Assembly (NCBI GenBank): GCA_001314655.1
Contig: LJSF01000003.1
Span: forward strand, 62,001 to 126,000
Length of the DNA: 64,000 nt
Origin: Rhodobacteraceae bacterium HLUCCA08
GTDB lineage: Bacteria; Pseudomonadota; Alphaproteobacteria; Rhodobacterales; Rhodobacteraceae
Direction of reading: 5' to 3'
The translations under genes were made by a program, and so were the position numbers. Numbering within the stretch: the first letter of the stretch is position 1; each line of letters opens with the position of its first letter. Under the pieces are notes generated by a model. That model saw nothing but the letters and a program-made list of their open reading frames with translations. It was not told the origin of the DNA and did no database searches. This document shows, piece by piece, positions 19,327 to 28,922 of the stretch.

Positions 19327-19631
19327 GTCGCTTCGGTCCCGTCATGGGGCAGGCGCAATCGGGCAGGGCACGCCGGGGGCGTGCCGCAGGAAACCTACAT
19401 CTGGTGGCCGGTTTGTCCGGCCTTGGCCCATCTGGGGGCTGCTCGATCACGGACCTGCCTCGGTCCTTGTTGTTACGGCGACAATAGGGCGGACGCTGGA
19501 AATTTCGCAGGCATTTTGGGCGCTTACCCTCGCGACAGCGCGAAAGGTGTCGCAAGGGGGCCACAGCCCGGCCGTTGCGGGACCCCGCGCGCTGGGCTAG
19601 GCCAAGGGGGTCCGTGCCCGAGGAGAACCCG
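19327..19631. other. 305-bp divergent intergenic region
   Basis: This gap separates the Hint-protein gene (minus) from dapE (plus). It must hold both promoters, but I see no convincing -35/-10 pair and no coding frame with a good ribosome site. A short hairpin GCACGCC-GGG-GGCGTGC lies near 19370. Confidence 0.4.
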
Positions 19632-20780
19632 ATGCCCGACCCCGTCGATCCGGTCGCCCTGACCGCCGCGCTGATCCGCTGCCCTTCGGTCACCCCCCAG
19701 GAGGGTGGCGCCCTGGTGCTGCTGGAGGAGCTTCTTTCGGGGGCCGGGTTCGACTGTACCCGGGTCGACCGGAACGGCACGCCGAACCTCTTTGCCCGCT
19801 GGGGGGCGAAGGGGGCGAACCGGTCTTTGGGCTTCAATGGCCATACCGACGTGGTGCCGGTGGGCGATGCGGCGGCCTGGACCACCGACCCCTTCGGGGC
19901 CGAGATCAAGGGCGGGGTGATGTATGGCCGCGGGGCGACCGACATGAAATCGGGGGTCGCCGCCTTTGCCGCGGCGGCGGTGGATTTCGTGCGCGACACG
20001 CCGCCCGATGGCGCCGTGATCCTGACCATCACCGGCGACGAGGAAGGCCCGGGCACCGACGGCACCCTGGCGCTGCTGGACTGGATGGCCGACCAGGGCG
20101 AGCGGATGGCCGCCTGCCTGGTGGGCGAACCGACCTGCGTCGAGACCATGGGCGACATGATCAAGATCGGCCGGCGCGGCTCGATGTCGGCCTGGGTCAC
20201 CGTGACCGGCAAGCAGGGCCATTCGGCCTATCCGCACCGGGCCAGGAATCCCGTGCCGGCCATGGCGCGGCTGATGGACAGGCTGGCGACCCACCGGCTG
20301 GACGACGGGACGGATCATTTCGACCCCTCGACGCTCGCCGTGGTCGCGATCGACACCGGCAACCCGGCCACCAACGTGATCCCGGCGCGCTGCACCGGCG
20401 CGGTGAACATCCGCTTCAACGACCGGCATACCGGCGCGTCGCTGTCGGATTGGCTGCGGGCCGAGGCGGCGGCGGTGGCCGAAGCCTTCGAAGTGCAGGT
20501 GGCGGTCGAGATCAAGGTGTCGGGCGAGGCCTTCCTGACCCCGCCGGGCGCGCTGTCGGCCCTGGTCGCCGGCGCGGTCGCGGCCGAGACCGGGATCGCG
20601 CCGGTCCTGTCGACGACCGGCGGCACCTCGGATGCGCGGTTCGTCAAGGATCACTGCCCGGTGGTGGAGTTCGGCCTGGTGGGCCGGACCATGCACCAGG
20701 TCGACGAATGCGTGCCGGTCGACCAGATCGCGCGGCTGAAGGCGGTCTATGGCCGCATCCTGCGCGATTACTTCGCCTGA
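19632..20780 (+). CDS. dapE: Succinyl-diaminopimelate desuccinylase
   Basis: DapE removes succinate from N-succinyl-LL-diaminopimelate, using two zinc ions, to give LL-diaminopimelate for lysine and peptidoglycan. The 382-residue M20-family protein has the metal motif [12 protein letters not shown], the bridging Asp in [10 protein letters not shown], the catalytic Glu pair in [10 protein letters not shown] and the C-terminal histidine in GRTMHQVDE. The ATG at 19632 has AGGAG at 19621-19625. It completes the succinylase branch with dapD nearby. A double hairpin with a T-tract follows. Confidence 0.96.
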   Translation: MPDPVDPVALTAALIRCPSVTPQEGGALVLLEELLSGAGFDCTRVDRNGTPNLFARWGAKGANRSLGFNGHTDVVPVGDAAAWTTDPFGAEIKGGVMYGRGATDMKSGVAAFAAAAVDFVRDTPPDGAVILTITGDEEGPGTDGTLALLDWMADQGERMAACLVGEPTCVETMGDMIKIGRRGSMSAWVTVTGKQGHSAYPHRARNPVPAMARLMDRLATHRLDDGTDHFDPSTLAVVAIDTGNPATNVIPARCTGAVNIRFNDRHTGASLSDWLRAEAAAVAEAFEVQVAVEIKVSGEAFLTPPGALSALVAGAVAAETGIAPVLSTTGGTSDARFVKDHCPVVEFGLVGRTMHQVDECVPVDQIARLKAVYGRILRDYFA

Positions 20781-20848
20781 GCCGGCTGTTGCCGCATCGC
20801 GTGCCTGCGGCACGCCGGATATCTCGGCGGCTGCGCCGCCTCGGGGAT

Positions 20849-20886
20849 GAGGGGGCCCTGCCCCCTCAAGCTCCCCCGGGGTTTTT
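20849..20886 (+). terminator. Terminator-like hairpins after dapE
   Basis: GAGGGGGC (20849-20856) pairs with GCCCCCTC (20860-20867) around a 3-base loop, and then CCCCCGGGG is followed directly by TTTTT at 20882-20886. A further hairpin, GGCGGC-TGC-GCCGCC, lies at 20826-20840. The block looks like a GC-rich transcription end for dapE; the wording of this sequence is common in Rhodobacteraceae intergenic DNA. Confidence 0.6.
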
Positions 20887-20947
20887 CGGACCCGAAGAAA
20901 CAAGAATGGGTCTGACCTGGGCCCGACCGGCATGCTAGAGGGGCGGC

Positions 20948-23224
20948 ATGGCACATGTTCCTTCCAAGGCGGACATCCTCGACTGGATCGCCGCGAACCC
21001 GACGCTCACATCGAAACGCGATATCGCCAAGGCCTTTGGCATCAAGGGCGCGGCGCGGATCGACCTCAAGGCCGTGCTGCGCGAGCTGGAAGACGAGGGC
21101 GCGCTGAGCAAGCGCAAGAAAAGCTATCGCGACGCCGACAAGCTGCCCCCGGTGGCGGTGCTGGAGGTGACCGGGCCGGATGACGATGGCGACCTGTTCG
21201 CCCGGCCGCTGGAATGGGCGGGCGAGGGGGCGGTGCCGCGGGTGCTGGTTCTGCCGCGGGAAAGCGACCCGGCGTTGGGGGCGGGCGATCGCATCCTGGG
21301 CCGGCTGACCGAGGTTCAGGGCGAGGACCACGCCTATACCGCACGGCTGATCCGCCGGATCGGGACAAATCCGCGCCGCATCCTGGGCGTGTTCCGCAAG
21401 GGGGCCGAGGGCGGGCGGATCCTGCCGCTGGACAAGGGCGCGGACAAGGAATGGGTCGTCGCCGCCGGCGCCACCGGCGGCGCGAAGGAGGGCGAGCTGG
21501 TCGAGGCCGAACAGGCCGGGCCCAAGGGCCGGATGGGCCTGCCGAAGGCACGGGTGATCGCGCGGCTGGGGGATCCGACCCAGCCCCGGGCCGTCAGCCT
21601 GATCGCCATCCACCAGCATGGCATTCCCGACGATTTCCCCGATGAGGTGATCGAGGCGGCCGACCGCGCCAGGCCCGCCGGGCTGGGCGGGCGCGCGGAT
21701 CTGCGCGACCTGCCGCTGATCACCATCGACCCCTGGGATGCGCGCGACCATGACGATGCCTGCTGCGCGATCCCCGATGACGATCCCAAGAACACGGGCG
21801 GCTTCCGGCTTTGGGTCGCCATCGCCGATGTGGCCCATTACGTGCGCCCGGGTTCGGCGCTGGACCGCGAGGCGCGCAAACGCGGCAATTCCACCTATTT
21901 CCCCGACCGGGTCGTGCCGATGCTGCCGGACCGGTTGTCGGGTGACTTGTGCAGCCTGCATGAAGGCGTCCCGCGGGCCTGTATCGCGGTCGAGATGCAG
22001 GTGGCGCCATCGGGCGAGAAACTGTCGCACCGCTTCCTGCGCGGGCTGATGAAATCCCCCGCCTCGCTGAACTACCAGGAGGTCCAGGCCGGTATGGACG
22101 GCGCGCCGAACGACAAGGTCGCGCCCCTGATGGAGGCGGTGATCCGGCCGCTTTTCGCCTGTCACGCGGCGCTGAAAAAGGCCCGCGCCGCGCGCCAGCC
22201 GCTGGACCTCGACCTGCCCGAACGCGAGATCGTTCTGGGCGAGGACGGCAAGGTCAGTTCGGTCGAGTTCAAGGAGCGGCTCGATGCCCACCGGCTGATC
22301 GAGGAATTCATGATTCTGGCCAATGTCGCCGCCGCCGAGACCCTGATCGCCAAGCGCACCCCGCTGCTGTTCCGGGTGCACGAGGAACCCAGCCCCGAAA
22401 AGCTGGACGCCCTGCGCGACATCGCCTCGGCCGCCGGGATGGTGCTGGCCAAGGGGCAGGTGCTGCGGACCCATCACCTGAACCGGCTGCTGGAACAGGC
22501 CGAGGGGACCGACCATGACGAGCTGATCAACATGGCCACGCTGCGGTCGATGACCCAGGCCTATTACAACCCCGAGAATTTCGGCCATTTCGGGCTGGCG
22601 CTGGCGAATTACGCGCATTTCACCTCGCCGATCCGGCGCTATTCGGACCTGATCGTGCACCGGGCGCTGATTTCGGCCCATCGCTGGGGCGACGATGGCC
22701 TGAGCCCGCAGGATATCGAGCGGATGGAGGACACCGCCCAGCACATCAGTGACACCGAGCGGCGCTCGATGCTGGCCGAACGCGACACCACCGACCGCTA
22801 CCTGGCGGCCTTCATGAGCGACCGGATCGGGGCGGAGCTGACCGGCCGGATCAGCGGGATCGCCAGGTTCGGCGTCTTCGTGAAGCTGGATGAAACCGGG
22901 GCCGACGCGATGATCCCGATGCGCAACCTGGGCGCGGAATACTACCATTACGACGCGGACAGCCAGACGCTGATGGGGGCCGATACCGGGCAGGTGATCG
23001 CGCTGGGTCAGCGCGCAAGGGTGAAACTGGTCGAGGCCGCGCCGGTCACCGGCGGGCTGATCGTCGACATGCTGGAACTGGACGGCCAGGGCATGGCTCG
23101 CGGCCCGCGCCGGCCCGGCGGCAGGCCCGGCAAGCGCGGGGCCGGTCCGCCGAAACGCAAGGCCGCCAAGGGGCGCAAGAAGGCGGCCAAGACCGCGCGC
23201 AAGGTCAAGCGGACGCGGCGCTAG
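20948..23224 (+). CDS. rnr: Ribonuclease R
   Basis: RNase R is a processive 3'-5' exoribonuclease that digests structured RNA. The 758-residue protein shows an N-terminal winged-helix region (about 1-65), cold-shock/OB domains, the catalytic RNB domain with the acidic motif DPWDARDHDDACCA (Mg-binding aspartates), and a C-terminal S1 domain (GRISGIARFGVFVKLDETGA). It ends in a lysine/arginine-rich tail, KRKAAKGRKKAAKTARKVKR, that likely helps RNA binding. GAGGGGCGGC precedes the ATG at 20948. The transglycosylase gene follows after 90 bp. Confidence 0.97.
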   Translation: MAHVPSKADILDWIAANPTLTSKRDIAKAFGIKGAARIDLKAVLRELEDEGALSKRKKSYRDADKLPPVAVLEVTGPDDDGDLFARPLEWAGEGAVPRVLVLPRESDPALGAGDRILGRLTEVQGEDHAYTARLIRRIGTNPRRILGVFRKGAEGGRILPLDKGADKEWVVAAGATGGAKEGELVEAEQAGPKGRMGLPKARVIARLGDPTQPRAVSLIAIHQHGIPDDFPDEVIEAADRARPAGLGGRADLRDLPLITIDPWDARDHDDACCAIPDDDPKNTGGFRLWVAIADVAHYVRPGSALDREARKRGNSTYFPDRVVPMLPDRLSGDLCSLHEGVPRACIAVEMQVAPSGEKLSHRFLRGLMKSPASLNYQEVQAGMDGAPNDKVAPLMEAVIRPLFACHAALKKARAARQPLDLDLPEREIVLGEDGKVSSVEFKERLDAHRLIEEFMILANVAAAETLIAKRTPLLFRVHEEPSPEKLDALRDIASAAGMVLAKGQVLRTHHLNRLLEQAEGTDHDELINMATLRSMTQAYYNPENFGHFGLALANYAHFTSPIRRYSDLIVHRALISAHRWGDDGLSPQDIERMEDTAQHISDTERRSMLAERDTTDRYLAAFMSDRIGAELTGRISGIARFGVFVKLDETGADAMIPMRNLGAEYYHYDADSQTLMGADTGQVIALGQRARVKLVEAAPVTGGLIVDMLELDGQGMARGPRRPGGRPGKRGAGPPKRKAAKGRKKAAKTARKVKRTRR

Positions 23225-23314
23225 CGGGAAACCGCCGCGCGGCGCCGGATGCAGTTCCGGGACCGTGGCAATTGCGCTAGCCTGCCGACAGGTTTGGCCG
23301 GATGGGTGCGTGAC

Positions 23315-24565
23315 ATGGTTTTGAAAAGATTGGTTTTTCTGTCTGCGCTGGCGGCGGCGCCAGCCCCGGCCCAACCGCTGGCGCCGGACGCGTCGCACCG
23401 GCCGCAGGCGCGTGACCCGGACCTGCTGATCGCGCAGGGCACCGCGAACGCGGCCTTCGACCGCTGGATCGAGGGGTTCCGCGCCCGCGCCCTGGCGCGC
23501 GGAATAGAGCCGGCCCTCTTCGACGCGGCCTTCGCCGGTATCCGCTACAATGCCGACGTGATCGCGCGCGACCGCAACCAGGCGGAATTCAGCAAGGCGC
23601 TGTGGGAGTATCTGGATACCGCCGTCTCGGATATCCGGGTTAGCAACGGGCGCGATGCCTTTGCCCGCCATGCCGAGCTTCTGGCCCGGATCGAGGCGGA
23701 CCACGGCGTCGAGGCCGAAATCGTCACCGCGATCTGGGGGCTGGAAAGCGCCTATGGCGCGGTGCGCGGCGATACCCACGTGGTCGAGGCGATGGCGACC
23801 CTGGCCCATGACGGACGGCGGCGGGATTTCTTCGAAGGCCAGCTGATGGCCGCCCTGCGGATCCTGCAGGCCGGCGACGTGACCCCGCGCGACATGACGG
23901 GCTCCTGGGCCGGGGCGATGGGCCATACCCAGTTCATCCCGACCAGCTACCTGGATTACGCGGTCGACGGCGACGGCGACGGGCGGCGCGACATCTGGGG
24001 CGACGATCCGGCCGATGCGCTGGCCTCGACCGCGCATTACCTGGCGCGCCACGGCTGGCAGGCGGGTCAGCCCTGGGGGATCGAGGTGACGCTGCCCGAG
24101 GGGTTCGACTACACCCTGGCGAACCGGCGGATCACCCGGGCGCCCTCGGACTGGGCCGAAATCGGCATCCTCGGGCTGGATGGCCAGCCGGTGCCCGATC
24201 ATGGCCGCGCCGCGATCCTGCTGCCGGCGGGGCATCGCGGCGCGGCCTTCATGATCTTCGACAATTTCGCGGTGCTGGAGCATTACAACACCGCCGACAG
24301 CTATGTGATCGCCGTGGGCCACCTGGCCGACCGGATCGCCGGGGCCGGGCCCTTCGCCGCCGACTGGCCGCGCGAGGACCGCGCCCTGACCTTTGTCGAA
24401 CGCCAGGAGCTGCAACGCCTGCTGCGCGACGCCGGGTTCGATCCGCAAGGCGTGGACGGCCGCATCGGGCCGCTGACCATCGACGCGATCCGGGCCTATC
24501 AGCTTGACCGGGGGCTGGTACCGGACGGCTATGCCTCGGTCCGGCTGCTGGAGCGTCTGCGCTGA
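23315..24565 (+). CDS. MltB-type lytic murein transglycosylase with peptidoglycan-binding domain
   Basis: The 416-residue protein starts with a signal peptide (MVLKRLVFLSALAAAPAPAQ) and acts in the periplasm, cleaving the MurNAc-GlcNAc bond to form 1,6-anhydro ends. The SLT_2 domain spans about residues 40-330 with the catalytic Glu144 in AIWGLESAYGAVRG and the substrate motifs AGAMGHTQFIPTSY and DIWGDDPADALAS. Residues about 355-416 form a PG_binding_1 domain (DAGFDPQGVDGRIGPLT). Without a lipobox it is soluble rather than a lipoprotein. The ATG at 23315 is chosen because it begins the signal peptide. Confidence 0.93.
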   Translation: MVLKRLVFLSALAAAPAPAQPLAPDASHRPQARDPDLLIAQGTANAAFDRWIEGFRARALARGIEPALFDAAFAGIRYNADVIARDRNQAEFSKALWEYLDTAVSDIRVSNGRDAFARHAELLARIEADHGVEAEIVTAIWGLESAYGAVRGDTHVVEAMATLAHDGRRRDFFEGQLMAALRILQAGDVTPRDMTGSWAGAMGHTQFIPTSYLDYAVDGDGDGRRDIWGDDPADALASTAHYLARHGWQAGQPWGIEVTLPEGFDYTLANRRITRAPSDWAEIGILGLDGQPVPDHGRAAILLPAGHRGAAFMIFDNFAVLEHYNTADSYVIAVGHLADRIAGAGPFAADWPREDRALTFVERQELQRLLRDAGFDPQGVDGRIGPLTIDAIRAYQLDRGLVPDGYASVRLLERLR

Positions 24566-24596
24566 GCCGACACGCCGCGACCCGGTGGAGCGTCGC

Positions 24597-25463
24597 TCAA
24601 CCCGTGGTGTCCGGCGGCGCCAGGCGCAGCATCAGATAGGTGTTGTTGGCTGCAAAGACCTGCGCGTTGCGGGTCTGTTCCATCAGCCGCTGATGCAGCC
24701 GCGCCCGCTTGCGGTCATTGGCGAACAGCCGCAGCAGCCGGTGCAGCAGCCAGCGCATCCGCGGCTTCTTGGCCTGCAGTTCCCGGTCCACGCGGGTCAA
24801 CCCATGGCCGACCACGTTGAACAGCCCCTGTTCCACGTCGACCGAGGGGGCGACGGCCGTGGTGATGTCCTCTTCGCGCTCGACCGTCAGGCCCAGGCTG
24901 TCGATCGTGTCGCGGAACCGGGCGATCGCATGCCCGCCGCCGGTCACGGACTTGATCGGCTGGCCTTCGAACGCCTCGGAGCGAAAGCAGTCCGCGATCA
25001 CGATCCGCCCGCCCGGCGCCAGCAATGCCAGGCATTTCGGCAGGCTGTCGGCCATCGGGATATACTGGAAACTTTCCGAAAACAGGCAGATGTCGAAGGA
25101 CGCGTCGGGCGCGGCGAAATCCTGAAACACCATTTCATGGACCGTCGCACCCGGCGCATTCTCGCGGCAGCGCCCGGCCAGAAAGGCCGAGGGGATCACG
25201 ATCTCGACCTCGTAGCCCAGGGCCAGCAGCTTGCGGGCGGTTTCGCCGGCCCCGCCGCCGATATCCAGGATCCGCGCCGGCGGTGGCGGCAGGAACCCGA
25301 ACAGCCGGTCCGTATAGGCGACCTGGGCCGGGCCGACATTGGCGGCGCAGACCGTCAGCCCGGTCCAGTCGCCGTAATGCAGGTTCTCGGCCCCGGTCAG
25401 CCAATGGGCGAAGCTCAGGCCGATATCGAGGCCGATCGAACGGGTATCCAGCTTTCCTGCCAT
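24597..25463 (-). CDS. SAM-dependent class I methyltransferase
   Basis: This 288-residue protein contains the SAM-binding motif ARILDIGGGAGETARKL, the acidic motif II region SFDICLFSESFQYIPM and motif III LLAPGGRIVIADCFR, so it is a class I methyltransferase. The N-terminal FAHWLTGAENLHYGDW resembles methyltransferases acting on lipids or small molecules, such as the tocopherol/sterol and cyclopropane synthase relatives, but the substrate cannot be named. The ATG at 25463 (MAGKLDTRSIGLDIGL) is preferred over an arginine-rich upstream extension. It is convergent with the transglycosylase gene. Confidence 0.82.
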   Translation of the reverse strand: MAGKLDTRSIGLDIGLSFAHWLTGAENLHYGDWTGLTVCAANVGPAQVAYTDRLFGFLPPPPARILDIGGGAGETARKLLALGYEVEIVIPSAFLAGRCRENAPGATVHEMVFQDFAAPDASFDICLFSESFQYIPMADSLPKCLALLAPGGRIVIADCFRSEAFEGQPIKSVTGGGHAIARFRDTIDSLGLTVEREEDITTAVAPSVDVEQGLFNVVGHGLTRVDRELQAKKPRMRWLLHRLLRLFANDRKRARLHQRLMEQTRNAQVFAANNTYLMLRLAPPDTTG

Positions 25464-25509
25464 GGCCCGTCTGCTACCGCGCCGCCGGGCGCAGGAAAAG
25501 CCCCATTCG

Positions 25510-25965
25510 CTACCGCGCGGCGCAGGCCGGATCGGCGGCACAGGCGGCGAGCGCGTCGAGGAAGGCCGGCTCGACGCGGCTGGGCAAGGCCGCGCAGGGG
25601 TCCGAGCGCAGGATCATGCCGCCCTGAGGCCCGGGTTCCAGCACGCTCAGCAACGCGACCCCCGGCACGGCATAGCCGCAATCGCCGTTGATGCACGCGC
25701 CGGTGATCGTGACTTCGGTGCTGTGGTCCTGCCAGGCGCCGTCGACCAGGATCCGCCCGGCGAAGACCACGCCGGGGATGGCATAGCTGTCCATTTCGGA
25801 CCCAAGCTGCGGCCGGTCATACAGCAGCACGCCATGGGCGGCGACGGCGCCCTCGGGCAGGGTCCGGACCACACCTTCGGGGCCGAGCTGTTCGAACAGG
25901 CAACTCAGCGCCGCCGCCGGCGCGGCGGTCAGCGTCAGACCAAGGGCAGCCAGAACGTGTTTCAC
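25510..25965 (-). CDS. Hypothetical periplasmic protein
   Basis: The 151-residue product has a signal peptide ([20 protein letters not shown]) and six cysteines in the mature part, including [13 protein letters not shown] and a C-terminal [12 protein letters not shown], so disulfides are likely. I do not recognise the family. Its start overlaps the end of rppH by ATGA, placing it at the end of the gpmI-envC-ctpA-rppH transcription unit, but this does not reveal a function. Confidence 0.8.
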   Translation of the reverse strand: MKHVLAALGLTLTAAPAAALSCLFEQLGPEGVVRTLPEGAVAAHGVLLYDRPQLGSEMDSYAIPGVVFAGRILVDGAWQDHSTEVTITGACINGDCGYAVPGVALLSVLEPGPQGGMILRSDPCAALPSRVEPAFLDALAACAADPACAAR

Positions 25966-26444
25966 AAGCGATCACCCAATTCCGCGAAGGCGGCCTCGTA
26001 GACGCCGCGCTTGAATGGGACGATCGCCGCGACCAGATCCTTGGGCGTCATCCAGCGAAAGGCCGAGAATTCGGGGTGATCGGTGTCCAGGCGGATATCG
26101 GCATCGCTGCCCAGGAACCGCATCAGCACCCATTTCTGATCCTGCCCGCGCCAGCGGCCGCGCCAGACCTTGCCGATCAGATCCTCGGGCAGGTCATAGC
26201 GCAGCCAGCCGGCGGTTTCCGCCTCCACCTGCACCAGGTCGGGGCCGATCCCGGTCTCTTCGGCCAGTTCGCGCAGGGCGGCCTCGGTCACGGTTTCGCC
26301 GGCGTCGATGCCACCCTGGGGCATCTGCCAGGCGGCGCCGTCCATGTCGTTGCGCTGGGCGGCGAACACCCGGCCCCGCCCATCCGTCAGCATGACGCCG
26401 ACGCAGGGGCGATAGGGCAGGGCGGCCGTCCGGTCGGGCGTCAT
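25962..26444 (-). CDS. rppH: RNA pyrophosphohydrolase
   Basis: RppH removes pyrophosphate from the 5' triphosphate end of mRNA and so triggers RNase E-dependent decay. The 160-residue protein has the complete Nudix box, [20 protein letters not shown] plus TGI, near residue 47, and the RppH features [20 protein letters not shown] and QMPQGG. A 9-bp gap separates it from ctpA upstream and it overlaps the next gene by four bases, so it belongs to the same transcription unit. Confidence 0.94.
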   Translation of the reverse strand: MTPDRTAALPYRPCVGVMLTDGRGRVFAAQRNDMDGAAWQMPQGGIDAGETVTEAALRELAEETGIGPDLVQVEAETAGWLRYDLPEDLIGKVWRGRWRGQDQKWVLMRFLGSDADIRLDTDHPEFSAFRWMTPKDLVAAIVPFKRGVYEAAFAELGDRL

Positions 26445-26453
26445 GCCCTTGCC

Positions 26454-27797
26454 CTAGCGATTGCCCAGGGTGTCGAGGCCGCGCAGGATGTCGATGGCAT
26501 AGGCCAGCTGGTAATCCTGTTCGCGCAGGGCGGCGGTTTCCTCGGCCCGCAGGCGGTCGGCCTCGATCTGCTGGCGTTCGTCATCGCTCAGCTGGTCGTT
26601 GCCCAGGGCGCCGCGCAAGTCGGCCTCGGATCCGAAGACCGGCGGCATCGCGTCGTCTTCCTCCTCCGAGACCGGCTCGGGCATCGGCTGTTCGACAAAG
26701 ATGTCGGGCGAAATGCCCAGCGACTGGATCGACCGGCCCGACGGCGTGTAATAGCGCGCCGTGGTCAGCCGCATCGCCGCGTCGCCGCGCAGCGGGGTCA
26801 CGGTCTGGACCGATCCCTTGCCGAAACTCTGCGTGCCGATGATGATCGCGCGGTCGTGGTCCTGCAGCGCACCGGCCACGATTTCCGAGGCCGAGGCCGA
26901 GCCGCCGTTGATCAGCACCACGATCGGCTTGCCGTCGGCCATGTCGCCCTCGCGGGCGTTCCAGCGCTGTCCATCGGCGAGGGTGCGGCCGCGGGTCGAC
27001 ACGATCTCGCCGGCATCGAGGAAGGCATCGCTGACGGCGATCGCCTGGTTCAGCAGCCCGCCGGGATTGTTGCGCAGGTCGATGACGAAGCCGTTGACGT
27101 TGTCCATGCCGCCGGCGGCCTCGACCTGTTCGGCCATCTGTTCCTCGAGGCTGGGGAAGGTCTGGTCCGAAAAGGTGGTGATCCGCAGCACGACGGTTTC
27201 ACCCTCGACCCGGCTGCGCACGGCGGTCAGGCGGATCGTGTCGCGGATGATGGTCACGTCGAACGGGTTCTCGACCCCTTCGCGCACGACCGTAATGACG
27301 ATTTCCGACCCGACCGGCCCGCGCATCAGTTCCACCGCCTCGTCCAGGGTCAGGCCCAGCAGGGTGTCGCCATCGACGGCGGTGATGAAATCCCCGGCCA
27401 TGATCCCGGCCGCGGCGGCGGGGGTTTCGTCGATCGGAGAGACGACCTTGACGAAGCCCTCCTCCTGCGTGACCTCGATGCCCAGGCCGCCGAATTCGCC
27501 GCGGGTCTGTTCGCGCATGTCGGCGGCGTCGTCGGGCGACAGGTAGCTGCTGTGCGGGTCGAGCGACGACAGCATCCCGTCGATCGCCGCCTCGATCAGG
27601 TCGGCCTCGTCGACCTCCTCGACATATTCGTTGCGGATCCGCTCGAAAATGTCACCGAACAGGTCCAGCTGTTCATAGACGCTGGCATTGTTCAGCGACT
27701 CCTGGGCGACCAGGGGGCCGGCGATCTGGGTGGTGGCCACGGCCCCAAGCAGAATGCCGCCCCCGGCGGCCATCGCGAAATTCTTCATCTTGTCCAT
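26454..27797 (-). CDS. ctpA: Carboxy-terminal processing protease (S41)
   Basis: CtpA-type proteases cleave periplasmic or membrane proteins near the C-terminus and, in several bacteria, turn over peptidoglycan hydrolases. The 447-residue protein has an N-terminal signal/anchor (AAGGGILLGAVATTQIAG), a PDZ domain at about residues 85-170 (GGLGIEVTQEEGFVKVVSPI) and the S41 catalytic core with Ser in NGGSASASEIVAGAL and Lys in TQSFGKGSVQ. A Glu-rich tail follows. It lies directly after envC, which fits joint control of cell-wall hydrolysis. Confidence 0.95.
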   Translation of the reverse strand: MDKMKNFAMAAGGGILLGAVATTQIAGPLVAQESLNNASVYEQLDLFGDIFERIRNEYVEEVDEADLIEAAIDGMLSSLDPHSSYLSPDDAADMREQTRGEFGGLGIEVTQEEGFVKVVSPIDETPAAAAGIMAGDFITAVDGDTLLGLTLDEAVELMRGPVGSEIVITVVREGVENPFDVTIIRDTIRLTAVRSRVEGETVVLRITTFSDQTFPSLEEQMAEQVEAAGGMDNVNGFVIDLRNNPGGLLNQAIAVSDAFLDAGEIVSTRGRTLADGQRWNAREGDMADGKPIVVLINGGSASASEIVAGALQDHDRAIIIGTQSFGKGSVQTVTPLRGDAAMRLTTARYYTPSGRSIQSLGISPDIFVEQPMPEPVSEEEDDAMPPVFGSEADLRGALGNDQLSDDERQQIEADRLRAEETAALREQDYQLAYAIDILRGLDTLGNR

Positions 27798-27803
27798 CCT
27801 ACC

Positions 27804-28922
27804 TCAATCCAGCGCGAACCACTCCGCGGGGTTTACGGGAGTTTGCCCCTCCCGCACCTCAAGATAAAGGGTCTCGGTCAGAGAACCCCTGTGCAGACCC
27901 GTTGATTCGCTCAAAATGTCTTGAGCGGCCGGGGTCTCGCCGCCCATAAGCCCCAGCGCGGCGCCCCGGGGCAGGACCTGTCCGGCCTCACCGAAGGCCT
28001 CGGCCAGGCCGGACAGGACCCATAGCACATCCGGCGCCGGTTCCAGAATCAGCACCGTGCCGTAATCCAGCAGCGGCCCGTTGTAACGCACCGTCACCGC
28101 CACCGGCGCGGTCAGCAGCGCGCGCGGGCGGGTTCCGACCAGAATGCCCGGCCGGGCGATTCCGGCGGCGTCGGTCTGGTCGAAACGGCGCAGCACGGCG
28201 CCCTGCACCGGCAAGGCCAGGCCGCCCTTCAGCCCTGTCGCATCCGGGGACGGCACGTCGTCGTGGGTCTGCTGGATCTCGGCCAGGCCACTGGCGAAGG
28301 CATCGAGCGTTTCGGTCGAGGCGATGATCAGCGAGGTCTGCAACGGGTCTTCGGTAAAGCGGCGCGGCAGGTCGGTCCGATCGGCGATCGCCGCCGACAG
28401 CTCGGCCCGGGCGCGGCTGGCGCCCTCCAGCCCGTCCTGCAGCGTCTGCAACGCGCCTTCCTGGATCGCCTGCAGAACCTGCAATTCCTCCAGCTGGGCG
28501 CGGAGGGTGTCGACCTCGACCTGCAGCGCCGGCGTGACCTCGGCCAGGATCATCCCCGAGCGCGCGGTGCCGGTCGGCCCCGACGGATGCAGCATCAGCA
28601 GCGGCGCCGGCACCCGGTCCATGGTCTGCAACACGCCCAGAAGCCGCGCGACCTCGTCCGCGCGCGCGTCCAGGTCGGCCTGCAGGCTGCGTTCCCGGAT
28701 CGCCGCCTGGCGCAGCCCGTCGCGCAGGGCGGCCAGCCCGTCCTCGTAGGCGGCGACCACTTCGGTCAGGGCGCTGACCCTGTCGCGGGCGCCCGGCGCC
28801 GCCTCGAGCCCCGCCGTCGCCGCCACCAGCCGCTCGGCCGCCGCCTGCGCCGCCGCGGCGGGCCCCTCGGCGACGGCCGGCGTGGCCAACAGGGCGCAGG
28901 TCAGGGCAAATGCGCGGATCAT
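27804..28922 (-). CDS. envC: EnvC-like murein hydrolase activator (LytM/M23 domain)
   Basis: The 372-residue protein has a signal peptide (MIRAFALTCALLATPAVAEG), a long coiled-coil region of about residues 25-200 rich in Ala, Leu, Glu and Arg, and a C-terminal M23/LytM fold (GGLALPVQGAVLRRFDQTD to TLYLEVREGQTPVNPAEW). The zinc-binding histidines of active M23 peptidases appear replaced (RRFDQTD and LYLEVRE), as in EnvC, which activates AmiA/AmiB amidases at the division site rather than cutting murein itself. It overlaps gpmI by ATGA and precedes ctpA by six bases. Confidence 0.88.
   Translation of the reverse strand: MIRAFALTCALLATPAVAEGPAAAAQAAAERLVAATAGLEAAPGARDRVSALTEVVAAYEDGLAALRDGLRQAAIRERSLQADLDARADEVARLLGVLQTMDRVPAPLLMLHPSGPTGTARSGMILAEVTPALQVEVDTLRAQLEELQVLQAIQEGALQTLQDGLEGASRARAELSAAIADRTDLPRRFTEDPLQTSLIIASTETLDAFASGLAEIQQTHDDVPSPDATGLKGGLALPVQGAVLRRFDQTDAAGIARPGILVGTRPRALLTAPVAVTVRYNGPLLDYGTVLILEPAPDVLWVLSGLAEAFGEAGQVLPRGAALGLMGGETPAAQDILSESTGLHRGSLTETLYLEVREGQTPVNPAEWFALD

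Noticed and set aside
20768-24448. 1226-codon minus-strand open frame
   Set aside because: It lies opposite rnr and the transglycosylase gene, both of which have full family motifs; its composition is that of a codon shadow.
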